Below are positions 1 through 11,929 of a stretch of DNA of 64,000 nucleotides, piece by piece; within the stretch, counting starts at the first letter, position 1, and each line of letters starts with the position of its first letter. The stretch lies in contig QANZ01052318.1 of assembly GCA_003254925.1 (NCBI GenBank), positions 40,883-104,882 of the forward strand. Direction: 5' to 3'. Position numbers and translations under genes: made by a program. A model generated the notes under the pieces. It did no database searches, was not told the DNA's origin, and worked only from the letters and a program-made list of their open reading frames with translations. The stretch is from Chamaecrista fasciculata (lineage: Eukaryota > Streptophyta > Magnoliopsida > Fabales > Fabaceae).

Positions 1-3000
1 AGCCTCTGTAAACCACCTCCTTGCTTGAGCTTGTCATACTTTTTCCCATTCAAAGTGGGTATATAGCTGGTAGATTTTATTGGGATACCCATGGTATTTG
101 ATACTACAGGAAGGATCCTTTTTGCAAGCGCCTTGCTACAGAATTTCACAACCAGAATTGTGGGTATTCCCAAAAGCACTCTCCCTACAAATGTAGGCAT
201 AGTGAATTCTGGAGAGAACAAACGAGGAACAGAGTCATGGTGAAACTGATGGTATGTTTGTTGTATTCCGGCAACCTGGAGAACATGGCCAGTTTAATGT
301 AAATGGAAAAATAAAGAAGTTATATTGGTAAAAATAAGATTTATGGTCTGTGCCAAGATGAATGAAAAATTGAATACAAAGTATAGAATGATGACAACTC
401 TCGTTTGAAAAGAAAACTTCAGAAAAATATCATGCCCGAGGAAAATAAAACAACTGTAACGTATCAATTCTGAAAGCAATGCCATCAGATGGATAATTAT
501 CACATTCTTGTAATTATTGAGTGATGATAATTTCATAAGCCTTTTTACTCAACCGTCAAATTGTATAAAGGAAAACCAATTTTTTGTTGGTTTTATGGGC
601 CAAAAATCAAAAAATTAATATGGAGCCTACTATAAAAGGTTGCAAATCTATTAAAATAAAAATAAAAATTTAAAAAAAAAAAACTAATTTTTTTTTCACT
701 TTTTTTTTTTGGAAACCCGGGGCTCACCAAGACCAGGGCATGCCTCCCGGCTCTATGAGTGCTTACAGAGGTATAAGGAAAAATTGTAAAAAAAATACTT
801 TTTTTCACTTTTATTAACGTAATTATAATTGTTCATGTTATGACTTTTATATATTTTGTTTGCATAGAACAATAAAATTATGAGTTTACAAGTATATGTT
901 ATTGTTATACAAATTGTTGCCTAGTCTCTCCCACTTTCTGTTCCTGACTTTTAGGCATTGTTTTTTCTACATTCTGATTAGAACAACCATTCAACTTTGA
1001 CTACCAATATTTTTCCATGATCCTTTTTTATCATCCACCCTTACCTCAGATATAATAATTATTTACATCTTGGATGCGTTTTGCAATTTTCAGAGGAACG
1101 GTTCCAATCAAGGTACTAAATAGATCAGAATGCACTCATCTCTATCTCAAAAGAGCAAAGATTCTTTTTGAAACTAAACAACGGGACTCCAAGAGCCATA
1201 ATACCAATAAATCTTTCACTGCAGTTCTAACTGGAGCCTAAAAAGTCCTATCAGAGTAATAAAACTAATTAAAAAAAAGAGGAAATACTGATTCAAGTTA
1301 ACAAAAACTGAGGACAGCTTTACTCATAGCATTCCAAGTTATGGAGGTACACACTAAAAATAAAGGAAAACTTAATTTTATTTCAAGACATTTCAAGCTT
1401 ACTTGATAATAATACTGGAATCTATCCAGCTATAATTAGCTTGCTTCACAATAATAAGCACTCAATATACTCATTTCACACATATTACTTCATGAAAATG
1501 AGTGCAGTGTTGTCAGCTTTAAGAAGCTCAATTGCATACCAATCTGAGCCACTTAAGTCATCATTGATGACTGGTCAGAAAAATTCCAGCAAGATTCACA
1601 TTTAAATTCTGTAAAAGGGCTAAATATTCAAGAGGTGGTACATAGTGCAAGTCAAATTGGTCTAAGCAAGCTAGCGGATAAAACCGTTTTAGTAGTGTTT
1701 AGAAAAAGAATAGGTCAGCAGTGAAATATCTACTTCAGCAGCTTGATAAACATTAGTTAGCTTAAGCATCAACATTATTAAATATCTTCCCTGAATTCTA
1801 CTTTCACTTGAATATACAATTATATATCTAATAAATGATCAAGATGAAATTATATAATATTTACTCTATCCACATTTTGGCAAATTTAATGAAATGACAT
1901 GTTTAGATGATGTTAAGGGGTGAAATTGTCCTTACAATCCCGAAGGCGACACCATTGAAAGATGTGTGATATTCAAAGCTTGGAGTTGGAAGCTCAGGTG
2001 TTGGATAAGCAAAGAGCAAGAGGAAGCTCAAGGCAGCCCAAAAAGAGGTGACTGCAACAAATAAAGATTATTAGGAGGTAAACTATAAGCAAAAGCTCGC
2101 TTACTCCAATGTAAAGAAACTTCTATTTTGAAAATCAAATCTTTTATCATGTTAAAAAAAGGCTAAATTGTACTAAAACCCTTTGAATTTTAGGCCAGGG
2201 ACAAAAAATACCCCTGAGTTTTTAAAACTTGACGAACAAACCCTCTAAGCTTTCAACTTTGCTCGCTTATGACCTCTAAACAGCGTTACTTTTTTAAAAA
2301 CTCAAGAATCTTAAGTAAACAAAGTTGAAAACTCGGGGGTTTTGTTTGTCAAGTTTTAAAACTCAGGGGTCCTAAGGAAGAAAAGTTAAAAACTCAGGGA
2401 GGTCTTAGTGCAATTTAGCCTAAAAAAATGCCTAAGAAAAGAGTCTTGAAAACTTTCACAAGTTCATAAACATTCTGCTTGAGACTAGTTTTTCTTATCT
2501 GATAATTGCAGTTAAGTACCAACTTGTAAAATCTGAGTTCCAGCATTCACTGCAAATATCATTTTAGGGATAAAACACCTTTATGATGACTAGATTAATT
2601 AGAAGTAGATATACCATTGTGTCCAGAGACCACAAAACTATCTATGAATTCATCAACTGCAACCCAAAATGCTAGGATGCCGAGTCCAATAAGAAGACCA
2701 CCAAGAACATCAATCAAACTGTGCATGCCAAGATAAATTCTTCCTACAACAGAGAACAAATATATCTCACAGTTTTGCCATGTTCTAAACCAACAATAAG
2801 AAGGTCCAAATAAAGTGATGGTAATAAAAAATTACCCAAACCAATGAGGGCCACTAGCAAGCAAACAAGGGAAACTCCAAGAAAACTCATGAAGGCATCT
2901 TGAATTTGAGTATGAGTCAGGACATAATGCAGAAGGTAGCTGAAAATGTCCATTACAGGAAGAAACACCAATTAGTGACTAAAGCAAAGAAAGTAGCGCA

Positions 3001-4624
3001 AAGGCTCTGTAAGTGAAGGTTCTACATTGCACAAAGTATAAGCAGACAACAAACCAAACTTTATGCCTTCTGATCAACAATGTTAAGTCCTTGAACTGAT
3101 AACAGAAGATGGTTACAATGTTTTGTGAAAAATACATTATCAAGTTTTCATTTTATTTTTTTCTCCTTGGCCAATCAGGACAAAAAAAATAGGCAAGAGA
3201 GTAGGCCTTTATTTGATAACAAAATGAGGATAAATAAAGTAGGAGGAATAGAAATGACGAGGAAGAAGATAATTTACTCTTTTCCTGTTCAGATGTAAAG
3301 TAATGAAGGCAGTGAAAATGAACAGAAAATTTGAAAATAACATATTTACGCCTAGCTAAATTTCCTTTAGATCGTATTTAAAGGTAATTGTATAATCTCG
3401 AATACTATCACAATCTATTGAAATTTCCTCCTCACGTTCTCCCCATTGGGTTGCATTTTGGCTTAGTTATTCTTCTTAGTTCATTTTTTCCATATCCTCG
3501 TCTCTTTCCCGAACAAGGTAATATAATCGCACCTCTAACTTCTGTTCTTGCCAAATCCACTCCCTCAACTCCTACCAAACAAAGTGTTGAGAAATATATA
3601 TAACCAATTAACTATTCTTTATTAGAAAATTTTAGTGTCGATGACTTGACTATTAAGGTATGAAGTCCACTACACATATATTGCCTCAACAGCACCCTGC
3701 CACACCCCAAAAACCTCATACAATTACACAACACTTAACTCAGATTCCATTCTGACACCAAAACCAAGCCAGCTAAACTTTACCCTCAAATAGAATGACT
3801 TGAGCATACAAAAGAAAATGAAGAGAATTATAAATACCCAGATAAGCAAACTGTGTTAAGGGTGTGAGAAGAAGGCAATCCATATTCCAATGAATTATCC
3901 TCTTCATCTTTTGTAGCTGTTACTCTCCTAACCGGTGGAGAAGAGGGTCTTGGAGCTGATACCACGTCCTATTGAAAGGCAAACAGCTCGTGAATACGTT
4001 AATAGGTAAAGGTTCACAGACAGGTGAAAAACTTAAGTCTGATTTTAAGTACATACCTTTATGCAGTTACCTATATAATCACAGAAAGCCATCAACAAGG
4101 TCATCTGCCTCGCCAATTTGCCATGCCCACTCTATATTACACCCAAAAAGTTCAATTAGTCTGAAAAATCCCCTCGTTAATTAGTGAATTTAATGAACTG
4201 TAAAGAAGGAAAGAAGTCAAAGATCACATACCCAAAATAGCAGAGGAAGAAAACCAGTGTAAAAGGGCACAGAAACAACACAAGACAACCCAGAGAAAAG
4301 AGCATCGAGGAAGCTAAGCCTGTAACTCTACAGAAAGCCACAAACAGCGCCGCAAAATTTAACAAGAACATTACAAAACTTATACTACTTTAAGAGCAAA
4401 AGTCTGTCTGGGTTATTCTTCTGTTCTTTTTATCTTCTTTTCAATCATAAATTGTTAGTTACCTGGATCCGTAAGATAGTAGGGGTTCCAGTCTCAACAT
4501 GACGAGTCACCCAAGGTTGCAGGAGAAATCTGAGCTTACGAGTCACACCAAAGTATGAAGCTGAGACGATCCACAAGACTATTCCAGCCAAAGCTGTACC
4601 CTGAAATATCGCTGCTCCCGCCAT
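1..4624 (-). CDS. LPPD: Long-chain base 1-phosphate phosphatase, LPP-delta type (3' end outside window)
   Basis: Membrane PAP2-family enzyme expected to dephosphorylate sphingosine/phytosphingosine 1-phosphate in the ER and so lower LCB-phosphate signals. Exons, 5' to 3': 4463-4624, 4232-4327, 4057-4131, 3838-3968, 2836-2939, 2615-2743, 1936-2051, then 275 to beyond base 1. All have GT/AG borders and joining phases, giving 362 codons so far. The three phosphatase motifs are present: KDVVSAPRP (K111, R118), LPSSH (about 142-146) and GRIYLGMHSLID (R191, H197, D201). PSSH instead of PSGH matches what I recall for this subfamily. Several hydrophobic segments fit a multi-pass protein. The last visible exon reads QQTYHQFHHDSVPRLFSPEF, very close to Arabidopsis LPP-delta as I remember it. 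The start ATG at 4622-4624 is in the first exon, and the next bases upstream look like a leader. Family assignment is strong; substrate is inferred. Confidence 0.93.
276..1935 (-). other. Last visible LPPD intron, no gene
   Basis: A 1.66-kb intron between the exons at 1936-2051 and 275. It is AT-rich. A GC-rich island with an AT-homopolymer flank sits at about 700-775, the kind of sequence left by a small retroposed insert, but I cannot name it. No coding exon is seen. Confidence 0.6.
2160..2421. mobile_element. MITE with 21-bp terminal inverted repeats
   Basis: 262-bp element inside the LPPD intron between 2051 and 2615. The left end AGGCTAAATTGTACTAAAACC and the reverse complement of the right end differ at two of 21 positions. 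The inner parts also pair in the region of CTCAGGGG / CCCCTGAG, so a transcript could fold on itself. Both flanks are A-runs, so a target duplication cannot be told apart from the run. Confidence 0.75.
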
Positions 4625-5529
4625 TATTTCTTCTTATTCTTTCTTCGGAACAACGACGAGACTAGCTGAAATCAATGGGCACCTGAAGCATTAAAGTCTT
4701 GGAAATGTTGGACTTGAGAAATACAGTAGAGGATATTAATTCAATTTTAGTTTTAGTTTTTTGTTTTCTTTTTATAATATTGGTTAGTGAGAGAGATTTG
4801 TGCTCAGACGTAATTTTTAATTTTCTTTTTTTATATATAATTGTTTGGACTTTAGATTCTTCGGCCATAGCTGGCCATGGAAAATGTCAGACCATGAACT
4901 TTCAACGCGTGGTGATTCCATGTGGCAAAGAGAAGGAAGTTTCGTTCTTTTCTTTTTTAAAAACAAAATTGAGTTATTTTCAAAAATTTAAACGTGAGAG
5001 GGGATCTTCCAGAAACTACAAATTATTCTTGTACAATTGGAGATACCATTAGACAATAAATATATTTCTACTAGCAAAAATTTAGATTAACACTTTTCAT
5101 TATTCTCAATCAATCACAACTTATAAATTACAAAACACTTGGATTTAAGCAAATTGATTACAACATCACAAAAAGTTAATAAATTATTTAAACTCGTATG
5201 TTTGGTAAGCTATCCCCTCAGGCCAAGTCAAGTGATGAGAAGCATAAGCTTAAAGGTGAGCAACACAGGTCGCACATAGACATCTTATTTGTTCTCTGTA
5301 CAGTGTACATTCAACGTCTTAAGATATTCATTATTTCTCCTCATTTTTTGCTACTGATGAAATTTAAAACTAAACACTTAAACATTTAATTAATTATTAA
5401 TTTTGGACGTCCTTTGCCACGATTTCATCGTAGCGAATGTCTGATGCCAAAATATCTAATCACGATGCATTATTATTTAATAATTAAATTTTATTTTGTT
5501 GATGTTTATTGCTTTATGACTGATAGGAT
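4625..5529. other. LPPD leader and upstream intergenic DNA
   Basis: The first 60-70 bases left of the start codon on the minus strand look like a short 5' leader. Beyond that the DNA is AT-rich with no convincing gene. Open frames near 4700-5050 and 5200-5390 have low-complexity content and no recognisable domain. Confidence 0.5.
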
Positions 5530-5533
5530 GCTT

Positions 5534-5815
5534 AGGGCCTGTTTGGCAACTCAAAGTTCAATCCAATCTCAATCCAATCTCAACCTATGAGATGAGATGA
5601 GATGATGTTGAAATTAGGATGAGATGAAGTGTTTGGATGGTTTGAGAGAAAATGATGTATAATAGGGTGTGAAATTATATAAAAGGGTATGTAATGATTG
5701 TGGTTGGTTGAAATATGATTATGAATTTTTTTAATTTGTATAGGGGTAGAAATGGTATGAAATAATGATGTTGAGATTGAGATTGAGATGAGATGATAGG
5801 TNTTAAATGTTAAAT
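5534..5815. mobile_element. hAT-like MITE remnant
   Basis: Starts with GGGCCTGTTTGGCAAC, a type of end common in plant hAT-derived MITEs. It holds CAATCTCAATCC repeats on the left and GAGATTGAGATTGAGATG on the right, so the two sides are partly self-complementary. No matching right end (a GCCAAACAGGCCC-type sequence) is seen before the LINE or beyond it, so the element looks truncated. Base 5802 is N. Confidence 0.4.
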
Positions 5816-5821
5816 ATTATA

Positions 5822-5835
5822 TTACATTTGTTGTC
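5822..5835. repeat. Target-site duplication of LINE, left copy
   Basis: TTACATTTGTTGTC, directly followed by the poly-A tail of the minus-strand LINE, seen as T12 at 5836-5847. The identical 14 bases lie at 11977-11990. Confidence 0.9.
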
Positions 5836-5864
5836 TTTTTTTTTTTTGATACACCAAAAGCCAC

Positions 5865-8800
5865 TTACAAAGGAAGATTAGAAAAAAGAACATAAAATTT
5901 GTCCCTTATGAAAAAAGAAGACGGAAGCCAACTAAAAAGCTCCTTGGATAGCGCCGTCGGTGCATGATGAACCTTCAAATCGACATGGGAAAGAAGGTTT
6001 TTGATGTCCGTTGTGAGCAAGCTTTCGTTGACTGTAGATCCTCCACGATTGAAGATGTTCGTCAAATATCTGTAAGAGAAGGAGAGAGCAACTCTCCCAT
6101 ATAAATGGTTTTGTAGTTTGAGCACTGTCTCTCTGCATGTAGACAAGGTTTCTGTTGCTTTAGAGGAGGATTTGGTAGTTCGTTTCCCTGCAGCAAAGAT
6201 GCATATTTCGCCTTGGCAAAGAACAATTTTGAAGTATCTGCTGTTATCTCTATCTTCCGAGGAGAAAAGCACGGTAAAGGAAAAAGCGACCAGCATCGGA
6301 CGAGAGAGGCTGAGTTCAGTGGATTTGTGACTGGAAGCGAGCTGGTTGTTTTGAAGGTTCGATGTCTTGGCAGATATGGAGTTGCTGTAGAAAGTGAGAG
6401 CTCCTTGGATTGATTGGATGAGTTGTAATGGATGAACCTCTTCCCCTCGCCAATACAAGTTATTCCTGGATTCCCAAATCTTGTGGAGAGTGACGAAGAG
6501 CCATGACAGTAGGGATAAGTTATGGTCATCATCTTTGAGCCAATCCGCACAGAAGGAGGTGAGCCGTTGAACCAGAGTCATAGTCCTATCCTGCATAAAA
6601 ACAAAACAGAGAGGAGAACCGAACCAAACAGCTCTGGCAAAATGGCAGTGCATGAAGAGGTGATCAACCGTCTCAGCAGCATCCTGACAAAAAACACAAG
6701 TGATGTCACTGTTGAGATGGTGTGCTCGGAGAATGTCACCCACCGGGAGGGCACTGTTAATGAGCTTCCATATGAAAAGGAGGATTTTCCTAGGTAAGTT
6801 AAGTTTCCAGAAGCGGTTCCAGTGGATGCTCTGAGGGGAGCTCTCACTCATATCTCTTTCCTGAACGAGGGTAATGTACCCTTTGGAAGGCGTGTATCTC
6901 CCTGTGGACGCTCCTTTCCATATAAGAGAGTCGTTATGTTGAGTATATGGAATGGTGATAGACTTAATTTGGATAATTTGGTGCCAGGGATAGAGTTCTT
7001 CCAACTTAATATGATTCCATTCTTGATTCTCCATAAGATCTTGGACTCTGTAGGTGCCCGGGTCGCCATCCCAAGGGAACATCCAATATTTGCTAGTGAT
7101 GTCAATATTTGCACCATTTCCCACCTGCCAGGTTAGCTTATCCTCTATGAGAGGAAGGGAGTTACGGATACCTCTCCAAACCCAAGTGTCCTGGGTCGTT
7201 CTGCGGAAATTAAATTCCGTATTCGGGAGCTTGTATTTATGAAGAAACCAAGAGCTCGAAAGAGATGAGGGAGAGGTGATCCACTTCCAGCCATGCTTGG
7301 CGAGGAGGGACTCATTAACCACAAAGAGATGTCTGAAGCCCAAGCCACCGACCCTTTTGGGGGAAAACAGTCTCCGTTTGTTGGTAAGATGCATCCGTTT
7401 GCCTTCAGTTGTGTAGCCCCAAAAGAAATCCACCATGATAGATTCCATCTTTGTTGTGTACTTCTTTGGAAGCTGAAAAACTGAAAGTTTATAGATGGGA
7501 TCCGCCTGAAGCACGGCCTGAATTAAAACAGTTCTTCCCGCTTGCGATAGAAGGTTAGCCTTCCAGCCTTGGAGTCTGTGTTGGAAACGATCTATGAGAT
7601 CCGTAGCGTTTCTTTTTATGTGATTTTTCCCATCAACGTAGACACCAAGGTATTTCCCCAAGTGGTTGGCCTGTTTAACTTTCAAAGTGGCCGCCATAAA
7701 TTTCCTAAAATGTCGCGGGGTGTTCGGACTAAAAACCACCAAAGATTTTTCTTTGTTAATCTCCTGGCCTGCTAGATCGCAATAGTGGTCAAGGATTGAT
7801 GAAATCTGCTGACAAGAATTCTGGTTGGCCTTGAAAAAGAGGATGATGTCGTCAGCATACATTAGATGAGAGATCATCGGCCCTCTATTTGCGAATCTAA
7901 TACCTTGGATCTTCTTTTCTTTCTCTGCTTTGAGAAGGAGCGCAGATAAGGTATTCGCCGCAATGATGAAAAGGAAAGGGGAAAGTGGGTCCCCTTATCG
8001 GACGCCTCTCTGAGCCGGGAAGGAATTCACCTTGTGTCCATTTAGGAGTAAGGTATAGCTGACCGTGGAGATGCATTGAGTGATCATATTGAGGAAAGAA
8101 ACAGGAAAATTCATCTTGTTCATAACAGCCTTAATGAAATTCCAGCCAAGCTTATCATAGGCTTTGGACATATCAAGCTTCAGAGCACACCATTGAGATT
8201 TGCTCTTTTTCGCCTTGTGGATATAATGCATTAGTTCACTAACTAATGTGATGTTATCCGCAATCTGTCTCCCTTTTATAAAGCCATTTTGATTGGGCGA
8301 TATCCACTGGCCGATGAACGGCTGCATTCTGTTGACCAGCACTTTCGCGATGATTTTATAAATGGTGTTGCATAATCCAATAGGTCGGAAATGTGCTACC
8401 GAAGAAGGATCATTGATCTTTGGAATTAGGGAGATGAAAGTTTGATTGTATTCTTTGAGGAGATAGCCGGTCCTCTGAAAGTCTTTGATCATGGCGAAAA
8501 TGTCTGTCTTGATTAAATCCCAAAATTTTCGGAAGAATTCCGCAGGGAAACCATCTGGTCCCGGAGCTTTAAAAGCCTTAAGCTGAAACACTGCCGTGGT
8601 AATCTCTTCGTCCGTAAAAGGACTGTCCAAGCGAGTTTTATCCTGTTCAGCGATACAGGGCAACTCCACGGACTCCAGCTCCTGAAGAATATAAGCTTGC
8701 TGTGGTTCTGTGGGGTAAGTATATGCATTCTGAAAATGATTACCAATGAAGGTTTCCATTTCTGTGTAGTCGTCAATCCAGTTACCCGCTGTGTCTTGTA

Positions 8801-9758
8801 TTTTAAGAATCTTGTTAGCAATTCTTCTTTTTTTAACCACAGTGTGAAAGAATTTTGTATTACGGTCTCCCCCAATCAACCACAGCTGTCTTGCCTTTTG
8901 CGCCCACAGAATTTCTTCATATTCAAGCCATTTGTTAAGTTCTAGACGCACTGAAAGTTCGGCCTGAATCTTGTTTTCCTCATTCAAAGATAAGTGGTGT
9001 TGGAGAGAATCTAGGGAGTTTTGAAGACTCTTGATTTTATTCTGAATGTTACCCAAGTCTTGTCTGTTCCAAACGAGTAAATTGTGCATTGTCGCTTGTT
9101 GTTTGCGCGCCACCGAAAAGGCATGTGACCTTGGATAGTGTGAAAGCCAACTTTCGTTAACTAGTGCTCTGTCAAGTCTTTCCCACACTGCATTGTCTGC
9201 TTGTCTTGAGTTAGTCCACGTGTACCAATTCCCGGCAGGACGGATATCCAGTAAATGACAGTCATTTATAAGTTGTTGAAAAGCTAGTGCACCAGGGATG
9301 TCTTGGTTTAGACTTAATTTTTCATTTGTGTTTAAAACCTGGTTAAAGTCACCAACTAGAAGCCAGGGATTGTCATCTCTAGGTTTGCTTGAACGTATAA
9401 AATCCCATACCACGTGTCTCTCATTTATTTTGGGTCTGCCATATATGCAAGTTAACCAAAAAGGGTTGCCGGAACAGTCATAGCAGGAAGCGTGAATCCA
9501 GTTTTCAGAAAAATTTAGGATAGTACAAGAGATATTTTTGTCCCAGGCAAGCACAAGACCGCCTTTCCTACCCACAGCATTACTACCCCCATAATTCGAA
9601 TAGCCCCACTTGCTTAAAAAACTATTACAAACTTCTACACTACACAGGGTCTCACAGAAGAACAAGATATTTGGAGAGAATTTTTTAATAAGCTGTCGTG
9701 TCCTTCTTCTTGTCGAGGCGACCCTGAAACCCCGACAATTCCAAGCTAAAAACTTCAT
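5865..9758 (-). pseudogene. LINE ORF2: endonuclease-reverse transcriptase, broken by a nonsense codon
   Basis: Residues 1-220 are an APE-like endonuclease: LAWNCRGF, FFCET (E38), LLVGDFN and RLDRALVNESW. The final SDH motif and the stretch normally following it are absent: YPRSHAF runs straight into RKQQATMHNLLVWNRQ at about 9090-9130. The reverse transcriptase follows, with FKAPGPDGFPAEFF, FRPIGLCNTIYKIIAKVL and the catalytic LDMSKAYDK. A TAA at 7995-7997 then interrupts the frame just before GDPLSP. In the same frame downstream come the YADD catalytic motif (about 7848-7859) and a zinc-binding RT domain (LPRKILLFIWKLINSALPVG, CVFCQDAAETVDHLFMHC). I see no complete RNase H domain in the tail. 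Confidence 0.92.
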
Positions 9759-11929
9759 GGCGTCTGTGGGGGCTGATTTGGGACAGCCTCCCCGAACCCA
9801 TTAACAATCTGAATGTTGTTGTCTGTGAGATAAGCTAGCAACATGGCTTTCGGCAGGTTCCAGATTTGTGAGGGAAAGGAAGGCCGCATGCGCTTGGTTG
9901 TGGCTTCAACCTCCCTGTTCTCCCGCTTTCTTTTTGTGGTGCCAGATCCCCAAGAAAAAACTGCTACATACGGGTCAGAAATTTTGTATCTTTTACGCGC
10001 TCTTTCCTTGTCCATTTCTTGCCGCTCTTGTCTTCTTCGCTTTCTCATTTCTCTACTAAGATTGTTGTTGACTACTACCCACTGGATCATTGGACTGTAA
10101 GCTAATCTTTGTTGAATGGAGCTTAGACGAGTGATGAAGAGAGCCCACTGTGTTGTGAAAAACCAATTGAAAGGAGAGACCAGAAAGGGACCATGAAAAC
10201 TTGGTATAAAGATCAATTTCCTGTCTGCCCAAACGATGTGCAAGCAATTGGAAATGTTGACATGGAACATATCCCACTGTATTCCTTCAGAGCTTTTGAG
10301 GCAGATGAAAATACCAAGGCCTAGCCCATGTGGAAGCATAGAAGCAGCCCAACTGTATAGGATATCACTCCTGAGAGAGAAGTTCGGGACTTTTGACCAT
10401 TTAGTGAGCTCGTTAGGATTTAGAGCTTCCATATGAGCAAAAGATTGGAACCACTCTTCAAGGTTTCGCATAATCAAGGCTCCGCTGAAAGGATCAAAAA
10501 GGAAAGGACCAAAATGTCCTAGACTGACAGATTCCTCCAGATCTTCCCAACTCTGGTGGTGCTGTGTTCTGTTCTGTGTAGGTCCCATCGGGCGCTCGAA
10601 GCAAGTGGACAAAGTGGAACTTCCTCCTTCTCGGGCAATTGTGACTTGCCCTGTCGTAATCTGTGCTGTGATGGGGATCGAATCCGTGGTCATGTTTGGT
10701 GCCAGGGCCGATACGAGGTTAGTCCCGTGATTTAATGTGTCGGGAATTTGTAATCCTTCCACACCCATGGAGATTATATCCGGTCTATCGTCTGCTTTTG
10801 TGCCTGATGGTTCGCCTCGTTCATAGATGCCGAATGGGGAACAGTGGTTCGGATCAAGCGGCTCCGGCGTGACGTCCTCGAGGGGTCGTTTTCCTTTTCG
10901 GTCATCTTCAGTCCCCTGTTCTGTGTTTGGAGAGTAAGAAATGTCGAGGTTCTCATTGTCCTCCATTTGGTGAATTTCTACAGAGTTAAAAGAGTCATTG
11001 TCACTCTGTTCCGCCTCCGGTTCTTCCTGAGAGATATCCATGCTGTCATCCGACTCCGAGGTATTTTCAGATGAAAACTCCGCATTGATGCAGTTTCGTT
11101 GATGATGCCACCATCTTTCGGCAACAACGTAGTTGACATCAACACCATCATGAAAGGTGAACACCTTGGTAGTGCGTCGGAAATGATATTCTCCGAACCT
11201 TCTTCTAGGGCAGCGATATTGAGGATTCGGTTGCTCTGCCCAGGATGTAACTTCAGCCCGTGCCATCATCTCCCTGAGTTGTTGTGTAGCTTCAGCTTGT
11301 ATACGATGGGTGCTCCAGCTGCAACGATCACGCACATGGCCGATATGGCCACAGTGTTCGCAGATGCGGAAAACCCTTTCCGGGACACACGTAATCCATT
11401 TTATGTTCCCATCGATGAGAGGTAAGAAACAGCCAGCCGGGAGAGGTTTTGAAGGGTCGACAAAAACCTTTACGCGAACATACTCGGGGTTCATGGTGAG
11501 ATCATTTCTCGGGTCCCCTTGGCATGGTTCTCCAATAATGCCTCCAAGGTAGAAAGCCATTTCGTCGGATATTAGCTCAAGAGGTAACCCGTAAAATCGA
11601 AACCATATGGCAACTTTGTCAACTTTAAGTTCCGTAGTTGACAGGTTTGGTTTCCATTTTGTGACAGCCATCAGACATTTTTGGATAGTCCAAGGGCCGT
11701 TGTTGGTCATGAAATCCATGTCCTCGATATTGTCGAATTCGAGGATGAAGAAATTTCCAAACTTGGTGATAACTCTGACATGCCCCTGTAGCTGCCAGTT
11801 AGCGTCGAGGATGATCTGAAGACGATAGACAGGTATGTCTTTACTGTCGACAAGAACCGCCAACGCCCTGTTTCTCCAACCAGCAAGTCTGTGCTCTGGG
11901 TTTGTGAACTCGAGAAAAGCAACGAACAC
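9755..11929 (-). CDS. LINE ORF1: gag-like RNA-binding protein (DUF4283, CCHC knuckle)
   Basis: Open frame of 724 codons. The N-terminal 200 residues match the DUF4283 gag-like fold (GPWTIQKCLMAVTKW, VAIWFRFYGLPLELI). A CCHC zinc knuckle follows, CEHCGHIGHVRDRC. The middle is acidic and low in complexity. Near the C-terminus is a very basic stretch, MRKRRRQERQEMDKERARKR, which may bind RNA or act as a nuclear signal. Such proteins package LINE RNA. There is a problem at the start: the frame opens at GTG (11927-11929), and an in-frame stop lies at 11936-11938 with no ATG between. ATGs at 11929-11931 and 11962-11964 are in another frame. A frameshift near the start is likely. The stop TGA overlaps the ORF2 start as ATGA. 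Confidence 0.85.
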   Translation of the reverse strand: MFVAFLEFTNPEHRLAGWRNRALAVLVDSKDIPVYRLQIILDANWQLQGHVRVITKFGNFFILEFDNIEDMDFMTNNGPWTIQKCLMAVTKWKPNLSTTELKVDKVAIWFRFYGLPLELISDEMAFYLGGIIGEPCQGDPRNDLTMNPEYVRVKVFVDPSKPLPAGCFLPLIDGNIKWITCVPERVFRICEHCGHIGHVRDRCSWSTHRIQAEATQQLREMMARAEVTSWAEQPNPQYRCPRRRFGEYHFRRTTKVFTFHDGVDVNYVVAERWWHHQRNCINAEFSSENTSESDDSMDISQEEPEAEQSDNDSFNSVEIHQMEDNENLDISYSPNTEQGTEDDRKGKRPLEDVTPEPLDPNHCSPFGIYERGEPSGTKADDRPDIISMGVEGLQIPDTLNHGTNLVSALAPNMTTDSIPITAQITTGQVTIAREGGSSTLSTCFERPMGPTQNRTQHHQSWEDLEESVSLGHFGPFLFDPFSGALIMRNLEEWFQSFAHMEALNPNELTKWSKVPNFSLRSDILYSWAASMLPHGLGLGIFICLKSSEGIQWDMFHVNISNCLHIVWADRKLIFIPSFHGPFLVSPFNWFFTTQWALFITRLSSIQQRLAYSPMIQWVVVNNNLSREMRKRRRQERQEMDKERARKRYKISDPYVAVFSWGSGTTKRKRENREVEATTKRMRPSFPSQIWNLPKAMLLAYLTDNNIQIVNGFGEAVPNQPPQTP

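Noticed and set aside
2744-2971. Stand-alone 75-codon membrane protein
   Set aside because: It is one LPPD exon read through both introns; the exon itself is 2836-2939.
4699-5052. 117-codon plus-strand ORF opposite the LPPD leader
   Set aside because: Hydrophobic AT-driven composition, no domain, and overlaps the leader of the real gene.
9843-11819. Plus-strand ORFs across the LINE
   Set aside because: Antisense shadows of ORF1, with no domain or start context.
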